DNA from: JAGNKE01 sp965230245
Lineage (GTDB): Bacteria; Pseudomonadota; Alphaproteobacteria; Micavibrionales; Micavibrionaceae
DNA: 64,000 nucleotides
Reading direction: 5' to 3'
Assembly (NCBI GenBank): GCA_965230245.1
Contig: OZ246000.1
Coordinates: 186,001 to 250,000 of the forward strand
This document shows positions 1 through 8,987 of this stretch, piece after piece. The notes under the pieces were generated by a model. It worked only from the letters and a program-made list of their open reading frames with translations, was not told the origin of the DNA and did no database searches. The position numbers and the translations under genes are program-made. Within the stretch, counting starts at the first letter, position 1. Every line of letters begins with the position of its first letter.

Positions 1-2
1 TA

Positions 3-800
3 CTAACAAATATTCAGGAAATAGGCTCTAGCTTTGGCTTAGAATTTGGTTTGGACAAATTTGTACAACCATTTTTAGATCTATGCACCGCTGACAATTT
101 CAAGGATATGTTAGAAACCCCTGCACCTGGAAAATTTCTGTGTGGAGATGATTTGGAGGACGCTTTTCTAAAGTCCGAGCATTTTGATACATCCAACAAG
201 ACGTTAAAAACTGGGATTAAGGAATTAGCATTCTTGCTTGATCACCTGTCTCACCTAACAAAGGATGGAAATGTAGTCGCTGATCTCTCCATCGTTCGCG
301 GCCTCGATTACTACACGGGCACGGTTTACGAAACCGTCTTCGTCGATGACCCCGGCTACGGCTCCATCTGCTCCGGCGGGCGCTACGACGACCTCGCGAG
401 CAACTACATCAACAAAAACCTGCCGGGCGTCGGAATCTCCATCGGCTTCTCCCGCCTCTTCGACCGTATTCGCCAAAGTGGTACATTCCAAGAACTGCAA
501 AAAGCGGGCAAATTAACGACATTCCGCATCTCCCCCGCCGATGTGCTTGTGGTCATGCCGAGCGAGGATCGCCGCGCTCTGACCATGGAAACGGGGCAAA
601 CTTTGCGCAAGCGCGGATTAAAGGTTGAAACCTTCCACAACCCGACCAAAATCAAAAAACAACTTTCCTACGCGGAGAAAAAAGGGATACCCTATGTCTG
701 GTTCCCGCCGTTCGAAGACGAACAGGGCCACGAAGTTAAAGACATGCAATCAGGCGAGCAAACATCTGCAAGCCCAGACGAATGGAAAAAACCGACATGA
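3..800 (+). CDS. hisS: Histidyl-tRNA synthetase, C-terminal part (5' end outside window)
   Basis: Class II aminoacyl-tRNA synthetase that charges tRNA-His. The reading frame is open from base 3, so the N-terminus and motif 1 lie upstream of the window. Visible hallmarks are the histidine-specific LVRGLDYYTGTVYE-type motif (here IVRGLDYYTG near base 295), SGGRYDDL, and motif 3 as GVGISIGFSRLFD, followed by an alpha/beta anticodon-binding domain (ADVLVVMPSEDRRA onward) and a short Glu/Pro/Lys tail. The first roughly 280 bases are A+T-rich (about 38% G+C over bases 1-240) whereas bases 301-420 are about 59% G+C; the break falls at the conserved histidine motif (see findings). The TGA stop overlaps the next start as ATGA, suggesting translational coupling. 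Confidence 0.95.
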   Translation, partial: LTNIQEIGSSFGLEFGLDKFVQPFLDLCTADNFKDMLETPAPGKFLCGDDLEDAFLKSEHFDTSNKTLKTGIKELAFLLDHLSHLTKDGNVVADLSIVRGLDYYTGTVYETVFVDDPGYGSICSGGRYDDLASNYINKNLPGVGISIGFSRLFDRIRQSGTFQELQKAGKLTTFRISPADVLVVMPSEDRRALTMETGQTLRKRGLKVETFHNPTKIKKQLSYAEKKGIPYVWFPPFEDEQGHEVKDMQSGEQTSASPDEWKKPT

Positions 801-1606
801 TCAAGCACACCCCGAACACCCTTTTCCGCTTGAAAACAGCGCTCGGACTGGCCTTGATCATGGGCTTTATGCTGGCATCCCCCGCCCTTACAATGGCGCA
901 GGACGCCCCCGAACCCGCGGCAGAAGAGACGCAAACAACGGCTCCAGCAGAAAACAGCGAACAGCAAACACCTGACATCCCCGAAAATCAAGACCCGCGC
1001 GAAGGCCACAAAATCGTTGAGCCCGATCAGCGCATGACAACAAACACTTACAAACCTGATTACTGCGAATTCGTGGCCTCGTTCCCCGAGGAACCGTTAA
1101 AAGGACGCCGCTGCGAGAGCGATGATCCGACCACTTGTTATGATCTTGTATCCTTCACAAAGGTCTTCGGTCTTTCCTCAACCGTGCGCGTAGAGGTCAT
1201 CTGCAACCCCTCCTCGCCCGAACTGCACGAGCAATTCACCGTCGAAGCCATGAAGGAAACCGTCCGCGCCATGACTCAAGGGAGCGTCATCGAAGCCCAT
1301 CAGGTGCAAGTACGCGATGAAGGAACTTACAGACAGGCCGGCCTCGTCGGTAAAGGCCGCGCAGGAATGGACGAAACGATCTATGTATCGCAACTGTGGT
1401 CAGGGCCAAACTCCGTCATGGCTGTGGAAGCAGAACTCGTCGGTGAACAACTCGCAGAAGCAGATCAGCTCTTCGCAGGAATCCTGAAAAGCATCGGCTA
1501 TCAGGGGCTAACGCCTAAAAACGGAGAACAGCCTGCTGGAACACCGGAAGAAGCACCTGAAAATAATGGCGCGGAAAACACGCCCACAGAAGAAACCACA
1601 GAATAA
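797..1606 (+). CDS. Secreted protein of unknown function
   Basis: I do not recognise this family. The ATG at 797 overlaps the hisS stop (ATGA) and has GGAAAA about 8 bases upstream; an in-frame ATG at 782 is the alternative and would overlap hisS more deeply. The N-terminus is a clear signal peptide (basic residues, hydrophobic LGLALIMGFMLASPALTMAQ), so the product is probably periplasmic or exported. A Glu/Ala/Pro/Thr-rich spacer follows, then a globular middle with several cysteines (DYCEF, RRCESDD, TTCYDL, EVICNP) that could form disulfides, and a second low-complexity Pro/Glu/Thr tail. No transmembrane segment follows the signal. Convergent with sufE. Confidence 0.8.
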   Translation: MIKHTPNTLFRLKTALGLALIMGFMLASPALTMAQDAPEPAAEETQTTAPAENSEQQTPDIPENQDPREGHKIVEPDQRMTTNTYKPDYCEFVASFPEEPLKGRRCESDDPTTCYDLVSFTKVFGLSSTVRVEVICNPSSPELHEQFTVEAMKETVRAMTQGSVIEAHQVQVRDEGTYRQAGLVGKGRAGMDETIYVSQLWSGPNSVMAVEAELVGEQLAEADQLFAGILKSIGYQGLTPKNGEQPAGTPEEAPENNGAENTPTEETTE

Positions 1607-1627
1607 CCGACAGCACACCTTGCCCTA

Positions 1628-2041
1628 TTAAACGCGCTCAGCCGCGGCAAGCTCCTTAATCCGCTCAACCATGGCAAAAAAACCGTTCCTGCGGTTAGGG
1701 CTAAGATGCTGATCCAGACCGATTTCCCTAAATGCCTGCTCAATATCTGTCTCAAGAATTTCACGTGATGATTTATCCTGATATGCCGCCAACAGCAACA
1801 CGATCAGCCCGCGCACAATATGCGCGTCACTATCAGCAACAAAATGAAAATGGTCTCGATCATCGCGAGTTGCAATAAGCCACACGCGCGATGTACATCC
1901 CCGCACGATATGATCGTCCGTTTTCAAATTATCTTCTATATGAGGCAGCTTTCGCCCCAGATCGATCAGATAGCGGTAACGCTCTTCCCAATCATCAAAA
2001 AGGGCGAAATTTTCCTGTAAATCCTGAATTCCCTCAGACAT
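1628..2041 (-). CDS. sufE: SufE-family cysteine desulfurase activator
   Basis: SufE accepts persulfide sulfur from the desulfurase SufS and passes it to the Fe-S scaffold. The 137-residue length is typical. Family features visible are the N-terminal segment ending in LGRKLP, the active-site loop with invariant cysteine in VRGCTSRVWL, the following beta strands (HFHFVADSDAHIVRGL) and the C-terminal helical PNRRNGFFAMVERIKELA. It stands alone here: no sufS or sufBCD lies next to it, so its partners must be elsewhere in the genome. Convergent to the upstream secreted orphan with only about 20 bases between stops and no obvious terminator hairpin. Confidence 0.92.
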   Translation of the reverse strand: MSEGIQDLQENFALFDDWEERYRYLIDLGRKLPHIEDNLKTDDHIVRGCTSRVWLIATRDDRDHFHFVADSDAHIVRGLIVLLLAAYQDKSSREILETDIEQAFREIGLDQHLSPNRRNGFFAMVERIKELAAAERV

Positions 2042-2235
2042 TCGTCATATACCTTGTTTATATGAGCCTTTTTCTATCGTAATGTTATTCAAGGAAGCAA
2101 CCCCTTACGTTACATAATTACCCAGAGCCTGTGACAAAATCGGAAAAGGACAACTTAGGGGCTTGCGAACTCCTTCGCCAGTTGGCAGATTGGGGATTGA
2201 AGAGTTAAAACAAAATAGACAAGAAAGCGCAAACG

Positions 2236-3609
2236 ATGCCAAATTCCGGTTCCGGCGATTCAAAAAACACACTGTACTGCTCCTTCTGCGGGAAAAGCCA
2301 GCATGAGGTCCGCAAGCTCATTGCAGGGCCGAACGTGTTTATCTGTAATGAATGCGTCGAGCTTTGCATGGATATCATCCGCGAGGAAGACAAGACACAG
2401 CTTGTCAGGCCGGGCGAAGGCATTCCGACGCCAAATGAAATCAAAAGTGTTCTGGACGACTACGTAATCGGACAGGAATCGGCAAAGCGCGTTCTGTCCG
2501 TTGCCGTTCACAACCACTATAAGCGCCTGGAACACGGCGGCACAGGATCCGGCAGCGAGCTGGAGCTTGCGAAATCGAATATCCTGCTCGTTGGCCCGAC
2601 CGGTTGCGGTAAAACGCTTCTGGCACAAACGCTTGCACGTATTCTGGATGTCCCGTTCACGATGGCCGATGCGACGACCCTGACCGAAGCCGGTTATGTT
2701 GGTGAAGACGTGGAAAACATTGTTCTAAAACTTCTGCAGGCCTCTGACTACAACGTCGAACGCGCCCAGAAAGGTATCGTCTACATCGACGAAATCGACA
2801 AGATTTCGCGCAAATCCGATAACCCCTCCATCACACGAGATGTCTCCGGTGAAGGCGTACAGCAAGCACTCCTGAAATTGATGGAAGGCACCGTGGCAAG
2901 CGTTCCTCCGCAAGGCGGACGTAAACACCCGCAGCAGGAATTCCTGCAAGTCGATACGGCAAACATCCTGTTCATCTGCGGCGGTGCATTCGCAGGACTG
3001 GACAAGGTCATCTCTGCGCGTGGCCGTGGTACGACCATAGGCTTCGGCGCGGATGTTAAATCACTGGACGACCGTAACATCGGCGAAGTCTTCAAGGATC
3101 TCGAGCCGGAAGACCTCCTGAAATATGGCCTTATTCCCGAATTCGTCGGTCGTCTTCCGATTATCGCAACACTGGAGGATCTGGATGAAGATGCTTTGAT
3201 CACCATCCTGACAGAGCCGAAAAATGCGCTCGTGAAGCAATACAAGAAATTATTCGATATGGAAGACGTCGAGTTGACCTTCACGGATGATGCCCTGAAA
3301 GCCATTGCCCAGAAAGCGATCGAAAGAAAAACAGGCGCCCGCGGATTGCGCTCCATCATCGAAAACCTGCTCCTGAACAGCATGTTTGAAATCCCCGACC
3401 GCGAAGATGTTACGGAGGTCGTTGTTAACGATGACACCGTCACAGACGGAAAAGATCCCGTTTATGTCATCGAAGACAACAAGAAAAAGAAAAAATCAAA
3501 GTCCAAAAAAGACGAAGATGATGACAAGAACGAAGATGACGACAGCGATGATGACGACGACGAAAAGTCCGGCACAAAGAAAAAAGAAGCTGCCGGCAGC
3601 AAGAAGTAA
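2236..3609 (+). CDS. clpX: ClpX, ATP-binding unfoldase subunit of the Clp protease
   Basis: AAA+ unfoldase that recognises tagged substrates and feeds them to ClpP. The N-terminal zinc-binding domain is present (CSFCGKSQHEV then CNECVELC), followed by Walker A GPTGCGKT, Walker B IVYIDEIDKI, the pore-loop region GYVGEDVEN, the IGF-type ClpP-docking loop (TTIGFGAD) and sensor 2 in GARGLRSI. Residues 1-415 align with ordinary ClpX. The last 40 or so residues are unusual: an extension made almost only of Lys, Asp, Glu and Ser. clpP is not adjacent. The glycan-cassette gene starts 4 bases downstream, so the two may be cotranscribed. Confidence 0.97.
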   Translation: MPNSGSGDSKNTLYCSFCGKSQHEVRKLIAGPNVFICNECVELCMDIIREEDKTQLVRPGEGIPTPNEIKSVLDDYVIGQESAKRVLSVAVHNHYKRLEHGGTGSGSELELAKSNILLVGPTGCGKTLLAQTLARILDVPFTMADATTLTEAGYVGEDVENIVLKLLQASDYNVERAQKGIVYIDEIDKISRKSDNPSITRDVSGEGVQQALLKLMEGTVASVPPQGGRKHPQQEFLQVDTANILFICGGAFAGLDKVISARGRGTTIGFGADVKSLDDRNIGEVFKDLEPEDLLKYGLIPEFVGRLPIIATLEDLDEDALITILTEPKNALVKQYKKLFDMEDVELTFTDDALKAIAQKAIERKTGARGLRSIIENLLLNSMFEIPDREDVTEVVVNDDTVTDGKDPVYVIEDNKKKKKSKSKKDEDDDKNEDDDSDDDDDEKSGTKKKEAAGSKK

Positions 3610-3613
3610 CTGA

Positions 3614-5269
3614 ATGGCCAGAGCGCAGATAGAAAAACGCGCGAGTGCCTTCCCGCTTATTTATTTCGGCTTGATAACAGCTTTCCTGCTCCCGTGGGTT
3701 TATACCCAATGGTATAGGAGTGTAAACGGTGACGTCGCTTGGTTAAGCATCTGCGCTAAACGCCTCACCGAAGGCATCCCGTTGATAAAGGGCTGCTATG
3801 ATACCAATCCCCCGCTGAGTGTCTGGATTTATGCCCCTCCGGTATACCTTAGCAATTTGACCGGAATAGAACTGCACTACGCAGCATACCTTTGTATGTT
3901 TACATTTATAGGGTTTGCGGTTCTGTCAACGGCTTTGATTTTGAAAAACTGGTCTTTTGTGACATCGCCCGAAAAAAACCTGTTTTTAGCCGCCTTCATA
4001 GCCTCAACAACAATCCTTTCATCTATTTCCTTTGCCGAACGCGATCACATGATCGCCCTAATCCTCGTTCCTTTTGTTTTAACCCAACTCTCCATAACTT
4101 GGAAAATTAATCTCCCCAAATATCTAACATACGCCGTTCTGATCGTGGGTAGCACCCTCCTGCTCGTCAAACCGCATTACGGACTAATCGCTGTTATGTT
4201 GTTAATTCACAGAATGGTCGCACAGAAAAAACTGGCTTTATGGAACGATAAGGATTTCTTGATTTTAAGTATAGCGACCGTCACTTATATGACAGTGCTC
4301 CTGATCTGGTATCAGGATTTTCTCGACATCATGCTATCAGATATCGTGACATACTACCTGCCCTATAATAATCCGGCAAAAACACATATCGAGTTCAAAC
4401 GCCATGCCATTCTGTTTTTGTTTTTTGTTTCCTTACTTCCGTTCGTTATAGACAAAGCAAACCCGAAAAACTTTGTTTTTGTATCGTTTACTCTCTGCTG
4501 CGCTATTATCTCCCTGTTCGTATTCTACATACAAATGAAAGGGTTCTTTTACCACCTTCTGCCAACTTTCGCGTTCTTGGCTCCCGGCGTATCACTCGCC
4601 GTTTTTGCATGTCTTAAAAAAAATCTCCCCGCAAAAATCAACGAAAGACTCATCTCAAACTTGCTCGTCATCGTTATCTTTACGATCATATATTGGCGCG
4701 CACCTTTGCTCCCCGACTATCCAACGCACGAAGACTATAAAAAAGCAGACTTAACACAATACATAGAAAAAAATTGCGGCACACCTTGCCGTTTTTTCGT
4801 CACGCACGAAAATATGGAAATCGTAAGCCAGACGGCCTTCTACATAAACGGAACCTACACGACCCGCTTCCCCGGTTATTGGTTCATTCCTTTACTGGAA
4901 AAAAAGCTTAAGCGTGTAGACATCAATATAAAAGAACAAGCCATAGAGGACAAAAAACGCTTTAGTCGCTACGCTGGGGAGGACTTATCAGAGCATAAAC
5001 CAAATCTCGTTATGGTGTTGTCAACGCCCCCCGAAGGAACCGAAGACAAACCGTTCGACTACTTCTCATATTTTTCTGAAGATCCAAAATTCAAAGCTGC
5101 CTCTAAAAAGTACAAAAAAACAGATGAATTCAAGACTGACAGAGGCTTTTATTTTCAAGACACTCCATACGAATATGAATACATATTGACGTGGAACGTT
5201 TTCAAACCTTTTAATAATATTGAAGATAAAAACGACGGACAAACCAGCGGGCAAAGCGGTCATGAATAA
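3614..5269 (+). CDS. Polytopic membrane protein, GT-C glycosyltransferase-like, paralogue 1
   Basis: Integral membrane protein with about ten hydrophobic segments and a soluble C-terminal region (from about residue 390). It is a paralogue of the products at 5262-6872 and 7371-8987: all share an N-terminal loop with NGDVAWL-like acidic residues followed by NPPLS, a VKPHY motif, a KGFFYHLLP motif and a similar C-terminal domain (KPNLVMV then FDYFSYFSEDPKF). Acidic first-loop residues followed by a Pro-Pro motif recall GT-C enzymes such as ArnT/PMT that use polyprenyl-phosphate sugars; this is inference from topology and motif, not identity. The neighbouring GtrA and GtrB-like genes support a role as the acceptor-specific transferase of a Gtr-type glycosylation cassette. 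It begins 4 bases after clpX. Confidence 0.75.
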   Translation: MARAQIEKRASAFPLIYFGLITAFLLPWVYTQWYRSVNGDVAWLSICAKRLTEGIPLIKGCYDTNPPLSVWIYAPPVYLSNLTGIELHYAAYLCMFTFIGFAVLSTALILKNWSFVTSPEKNLFLAAFIASTTILSSISFAERDHMIALILVPFVLTQLSITWKINLPKYLTYAVLIVGSTLLLVKPHYGLIAVMLLIHRMVAQKKLALWNDKDFLILSIATVTYMTVLLIWYQDFLDIMLSDIVTYYLPYNNPAKTHIEFKRHAILFLFFVSLLPFVIDKANPKNFVFVSFTLCCAIISLFVFYIQMKGFFYHLLPTFAFLAPGVSLAVFACLKKNLPAKINERLISNLLVIVIFTIIYWRAPLLPDYPTHEDYKKADLTQYIEKNCGTPCRFFVTHENMEIVSQTAFYINGTYTTRFPGYWFIPLLEKKLKRVDINIKEQAIEDKKRFSRYAGEDLSEHKPNLVMVLSTPPEGTEDKPFDYFSYFSEDPKFKAASKKYKKTDEFKTDRGFYFQDTPYEYEYILTWNVFKPFNNIEDKNDGQTSGQSGHE

Positions 5270-6872
5270 ATCCCGACTTCAAAGCAGTGCGATATGGCTC
5301 ATTGCTCTCGGCTTTCTTGTACCTTGGTTTTTGGTACAAACCGAACTAATGCTCAACGGAAATGTCTCTTGGCTTTTAATTGCGGCAGAACGGATGCTAC
5401 AGGGTCAATCCCTTTCGGTTTCGATCTATGAGAGCAATCCGCCACTAAGTATCCTTCTCTACACACCGCATGTCATCTTCTCATGGATGACCGGTCTAAC
5501 TATTCCCGATGCTTCTGTGACACTGACTTTCATACTGATAGCCTTAAGCCTGCTGGCAACATCACATATCCTGAAAAATTTCGACTTTCTGGAAGAAGCC
5601 GAAAAAAGAAGTGTTTTATTCGGACTTCTAACCTCTTTAACGACGATTACGACAATCTACTTCCTTGATCGCGAACATATGATGATGATGGCCTTCTTGC
5701 CGTTTCTGTTATGTCAATATGCATTGACGCAGAACATCAAAATTTCAAAAGGGGTCTTGTATCCTGTACTCGCTCTGGGAACCATAACAATACTCGTCAA
5801 GCCGCATTACGGTTTACTGGCCACATTGATGCTCGTACACAGAATAATCGTCAGGAAAAAAGTCAATATATTCACCGATCCCGATTTTTTAGCTCTAAGC
5901 ATTGGAACATTGACGTATCTTGCGCTTGTTCTAACCATATTCAGGGATTACGTGAACGTCATACTTCCCGACGTCTTAGACTTCTATATAAAAGGCATCG
6001 ACAAACGCCAAACAATGAGCCTTTTTAAGCCTCACTTCATGGCTTACTTGGCCGTATTCTTCGTAGAACTTTTCATGGAGGATTTGGAAAAAAGAAAAAA
6101 ACACTTTCTGCTCTTTCTCTATATTTGCGCCCTCCTCGCACTGATTCCCCTCCTCGTACAGATGAAAGGATTCTATAACCACCTGATGCCTGCGTTTGGC
6201 TTGTTCATAACAGCATTAGCGCTGTCAATCACGTTCCGCGCGGAAAAATACCTGAACAAATTCAAGATTGTGTTTCATTTCGCCGCTCCGGTTCTGATCA
6301 TCGGCGCTGCGTTATATATCCTGCCGCCCAGCAAAGATTTTCCTAAGGCTGACGAAGTGACAGAGATGCCTGTGGCAGAATATTTGCACAAAAAATGTCC
6401 CGAACCATGCACATTTTTTGCTTTCCACGGCGATATCGAAACGATAAACCAGACTGCCTTGTATACGGGTTATCAACATGGCACACGCTTCCCAAGCTAT
6501 TGGATCCTGCCCCAATTGGTCAAACAGCTGAATTACTATGAAAACGGAGAAGCTGAAAAGGCCTCATATTCTTTGAAATATCTGGAAAAAGTAGAAGAAA
6601 AATATAGCATTTTCGCCGCACAGGATTTGGAAAACTATAAGCCGTCCATCCTAATGATCGGAACCAATATCGACATTTTCGGAGACGGTGAAGTCTTCGA
6701 CTATGTGGCTTTCTTTTCAAACAATGAAAACTTCGCAAGAACTTTGGAAGAAAACTATTCCAAAACCGGAACATTCGAATTTGACCGCGCCGAGTATTTC
6801 CGCGGCACAAGCATGGGACAAAGTTATATCCTGACCTACGACATTTATGAGCGAAAAGATAAAGAAGACTAA
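5262..6872 (+). CDS. Polytopic membrane protein, GT-C glycosyltransferase-like, paralogue 2
   Basis: Second member of the three-paralogue set. I choose the ATG at 5262, which overlaps the preceding stop by 8 bases; an upstream non-ATG start at 5220 would add a charged stretch before the first membrane helix. The motifs of paralogue 1 recur in the same order: NGNVSWLL, NPPLS, DREHMMMM (ERDHM in paralogue 1), VKPHYGL, KGFYNHLMP and a C-terminal soluble domain containing KPSILMIG and FDYVAFFS. Likely inner-membrane, with the soluble domain periplasmic if the GT-C analogy holds. The 3' end overlaps the convergent gtrA-like gene by 4 bases. The substrate cannot be read from sequence. Confidence 0.75.
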   Translation: MNKSRLQSSAIWLIALGFLVPWFLVQTELMLNGNVSWLLIAAERMLQGQSLSVSIYESNPPLSILLYTPHVIFSWMTGLTIPDASVTLTFILIALSLLATSHILKNFDFLEEAEKRSVLFGLLTSLTTITTIYFLDREHMMMMAFLPFLLCQYALTQNIKISKGVLYPVLALGTITILVKPHYGLLATLMLVHRIIVRKKVNIFTDPDFLALSIGTLTYLALVLTIFRDYVNVILPDVLDFYIKGIDKRQTMSLFKPHFMAYLAVFFVELFMEDLEKRKKHFLLFLYICALLALIPLLVQMKGFYNHLMPAFGLFITALALSITFRAEKYLNKFKIVFHFAAPVLIIGAALYILPPSKDFPKADEVTEMPVAEYLHKKCPEPCTFFAFHGDIETINQTALYTGYQHGTRFPSYWILPQLVKQLNYYENGEAEKASYSLKYLEKVEEKYSIFAAQDLENYKPSILMIGTNIDIFGDGEVFDYVAFFSNNENFARTLEENYSKTGTFEFDRAEYFRGTSMGQSYILTYDIYERKDKED

Positions 6873-7321
6873 GAAGGCGCCCGATCATCTTCTGCGGCGG
6901 CTTCCTCTTTAAAAACAAAAAGCCACGACCCGATGTAATTCCAGACCATAGAAACACCGGAGGCTACAGCCTTTGAGAAAAGCAGCGGCAAAAAAGCACT
7001 TGGTAACAACCAGACGAAAACCTCCGCCGAGATTTTAAGCGCAATTGTACTGAGCCCCAGACCGATCAAACTGATCAAAAAGAATCTGATAACCTGCTTC
7101 TTCCACTTTTCTCTTTTCAGGTTTTGGAACGTCCACAGAGAGTTAAAAATAAAACTGTTAATATTGGCGACTAAAAACCCGGCGAAATGCGCAAAAATAA
7201 AATGAACGCCGAAACCATAGAGCAAAAGTGAGTATATACCGAAATCTATAAAGGTATTCAGGACACCAACAACGGCAAACTTGCTGAATCTTTTGTAGTG
7301 ACTTTTGAATATATCCAACAT
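6869..7321 (-). CDS. GtrA-family membrane protein (putative polyprenyl-sugar flippase)
   Basis: A 150-residue protein with four hydrophobic helices and the GtrA-family pattern: FSKFAVVGVLNTFIDFGIY at the N-terminus, NSFIFNSLWTF in the middle and SMVWNYIGSWLFVFK at the end. GtrA proteins are thought to flip undecaprenyl-phosphate-linked sugars across the inner membrane in O-antigen, teichoic-acid or arabinogalactan modification. It lies on the strand opposite to its presumed partners, between GT-C-like paralogues 2 and 3, and near the GtrB-like transferase at 8984-9922, which completes a flippase/charger/transferase trio. The TAA-side overlap with paralogue 2 is 4 bases. Confidence 0.88.
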   Translation of the reverse strand: MLDIFKSHYKRFSKFAVVGVLNTFIDFGIYSLLLYGFGVHFIFAHFAGFLVANINSFIFNSLWTFQNLKREKWKKQVIRFFLISLIGLGLSTIALKISAEVFVWLLPSAFLPLLFSKAVASGVSMVWNYIGSWLFVFKEEAAAEDDRAPS

Positions 7322-7358
7322 AAGTTTGCGTACAGGCCTTCGACCATATGAATAAAAC

Positions 7359-7363
7359 AGGAG
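7359..7363 (+). promoter_or_regulatory. Ribosome binding site fixing a TTG start
   Basis: AGGAG lies 7 bases before the TTG at 7371. The nearby ATG at 7348 is in another frame, so this site supports initiation at TTG for GT-C-like paralogue 3. Confidence 0.6.
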
Positions 7364-7370
7364 CTAAGAC

Positions 7371-8987
7371 TTGGGTAATAAACCAAAATCAGATTTTTTA
7401 CTACCCCCCGCTTTTCTTGGCGTTTTAATCGTCGCTTATTTTGCGGTCTGGTCATTCCTGTATGGACAAATTTACCTGAATACAGATCTTGGCTGGCTAT
7501 TGCTCTGCCTCGAACGTTTTCTCGATGGCGGTTCATACACCTCTGATTTCTATGAAACCAACCCGCCTTTAAGTTTTCTGATCTACCTCCCTGCTTACCC
7601 TTTATACACATTTGTAGGGATATCTCCGGCATTTGCCATACATCTCCTTTTTTTCGGATATATGGCTATATCGGGTTTAGTCATATTTAAATACCTTCGG
7701 AATCTCGGATATCCGGACACGATGATCACCGCGCTCCTGACATTCTTTCTTTTTGCGCAAACATGGATGCTCGGAACATCTTTCGGACAAAAAGACCAAT
7801 TGATTTTCCTTTGCCTCATCCCCTTTATTTTGATGCAGGTTTCGGCCTATGCAAAAAAGGATATTGATAATCCTCTTGGCTATTTTTCCGCATTCCTCGG
7901 CGCTTTAGCGGTCTGTTTAAAACCGCATTACATCATGGTCGCTGCGGTATTCTATTTAACACGCCTTTATAAAAACCGCTCACTTCCCGAACTACTGAAA
8001 GCAAAAGACGTCTGGATTTTTATAGGCACGGGGCTCGCTTATCTTATCTTCCTACGCTTGGTCTTTCCTGATTATGTCGATGTGATCTTGCCGGAAACCG
8101 TGGATTTCTACGCGGAGCAACAACCCTTTCCAATACATATACAGCTCTATTTTCTGGTCTATGCCTTTATTGCATTCCTGATATCAATGTTCTCAGGCGA
8201 TACGGAGCAAACCAAATTCCTGCGCGTAACAACTTACGCTTTTATAGGTTTGAGCCTTCTTTTTGCCTTGCCCTATGCTGCACAAAACAAAGGGTTCTTT
8301 TATCATGCTATCCCTCTTGTAAGCACTTCTGTTATGGGCTTGATGCTTTCTATATTTGGCCTGATTTATTACACGTCACGAAAAATAGACATCGCAATTA
8401 TTCTACCGTTTGCGATCGTTTTATTCATGTTTAAGGGCTACATGCACGGCACTGGCGATGGCTACCTTACTCATGAAGAATTCAGGACTCTGCCTTTCCA
8501 CCAAAAACTGGAAAATTATGCATCGAATAATGTTTACATGAACCTGAAGATGAAGCCCTTCAATTTGGCTCTACCCCATTATTCGGAATTAGAGAACGGC
8601 TCACGCTTCGGGCAAATCTGGCCGATCTTCGGGCTAAATGACAAATTTGCAAAAGTCAGAACCGAAAAGGAACGAGAAGAAATCCGCGCCAAAATCCAAA
8701 CCTATATTGATATGATTGCCGAAGATATAGAGCGTTCAAAACCGGGCGTAATCGCAATTCCGCAATATGAGGATCCGCAAACAAAGGAAATGACCAACTC
8801 ATACTTCAAACTTCTCTCAAAGAATGAAAATTTTGCAGAAGCTTTTAATGATTACAAATTTGCGGAGACTTTTACCTTCGATGAACATATCTACGAACGG
8901 GGTAGCAAAAAACCCGATGACAAAAACACCGTCCGCCCCTATGATTTATTTGTAAGACCACAATCTGCAGAACCGTCCGATCAATGA
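7371..8987 (+). CDS. Polytopic membrane protein, GT-C glycosyltransferase-like, paralogue 3
   Basis: Third and most divergent member of the set (538 residues). It starts at TTG, supported by AGGAG 7 bases upstream. Shared signatures are NTDLGWLLL in the first loop, YETNPPLS, GQKDQLI at the position of the ERDHM/DREHM motif, LKPHYIM, and NKGFFYHAIP; the C-terminal soluble region keeps SKPGVIAIP and SYFKLLSKNENF. About ten membrane helices are visible. The TGA stop overlaps the start of the GtrB-like GT2 gene as ATGA, tying the two translationally; this is the best evidence that the paralogue family works with a polyprenyl-sugar donor. Confidence 0.75.
   Translation: MGNKPKSDFLLPPAFLGVLIVAYFAVWSFLYGQIYLNTDLGWLLLCLERFLDGGSYTSDFYETNPPLSFLIYLPAYPLYTFVGISPAFAIHLLFFGYMAISGLVIFKYLRNLGYPDTMITALLTFFLFAQTWMLGTSFGQKDQLIFLCLIPFILMQVSAYAKKDIDNPLGYFSAFLGALAVCLKPHYIMVAAVFYLTRLYKNRSLPELLKAKDVWIFIGTGLAYLIFLRLVFPDYVDVILPETVDFYAEQQPFPIHIQLYFLVYAFIAFLISMFSGDTEQTKFLRVTTYAFIGLSLLFALPYAAQNKGFFYHAIPLVSTSVMGLMLSIFGLIYYTSRKIDIAIILPFAIVLFMFKGYMHGTGDGYLTHEEFRTLPFHQKLENYASNNVYMNLKMKPFNLALPHYSELENGSRFGQIWPIFGLNDKFAKVRTEKEREEIRAKIQTYIDMIAEDIERSKPGVIAIPQYEDPQTKEMTNSYFKLLSKNENFAEAFNDYKFAETFTFDEHIYERGSKKPDDKNTVRPYDLFVRPQSAEPSDQ

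Noticed and set aside
2781..3443. 220-residue minus-strand frame opposite clpX
   Set aside because: Ser/Arg-rich shadow of a gene with clear motifs on the other strand.
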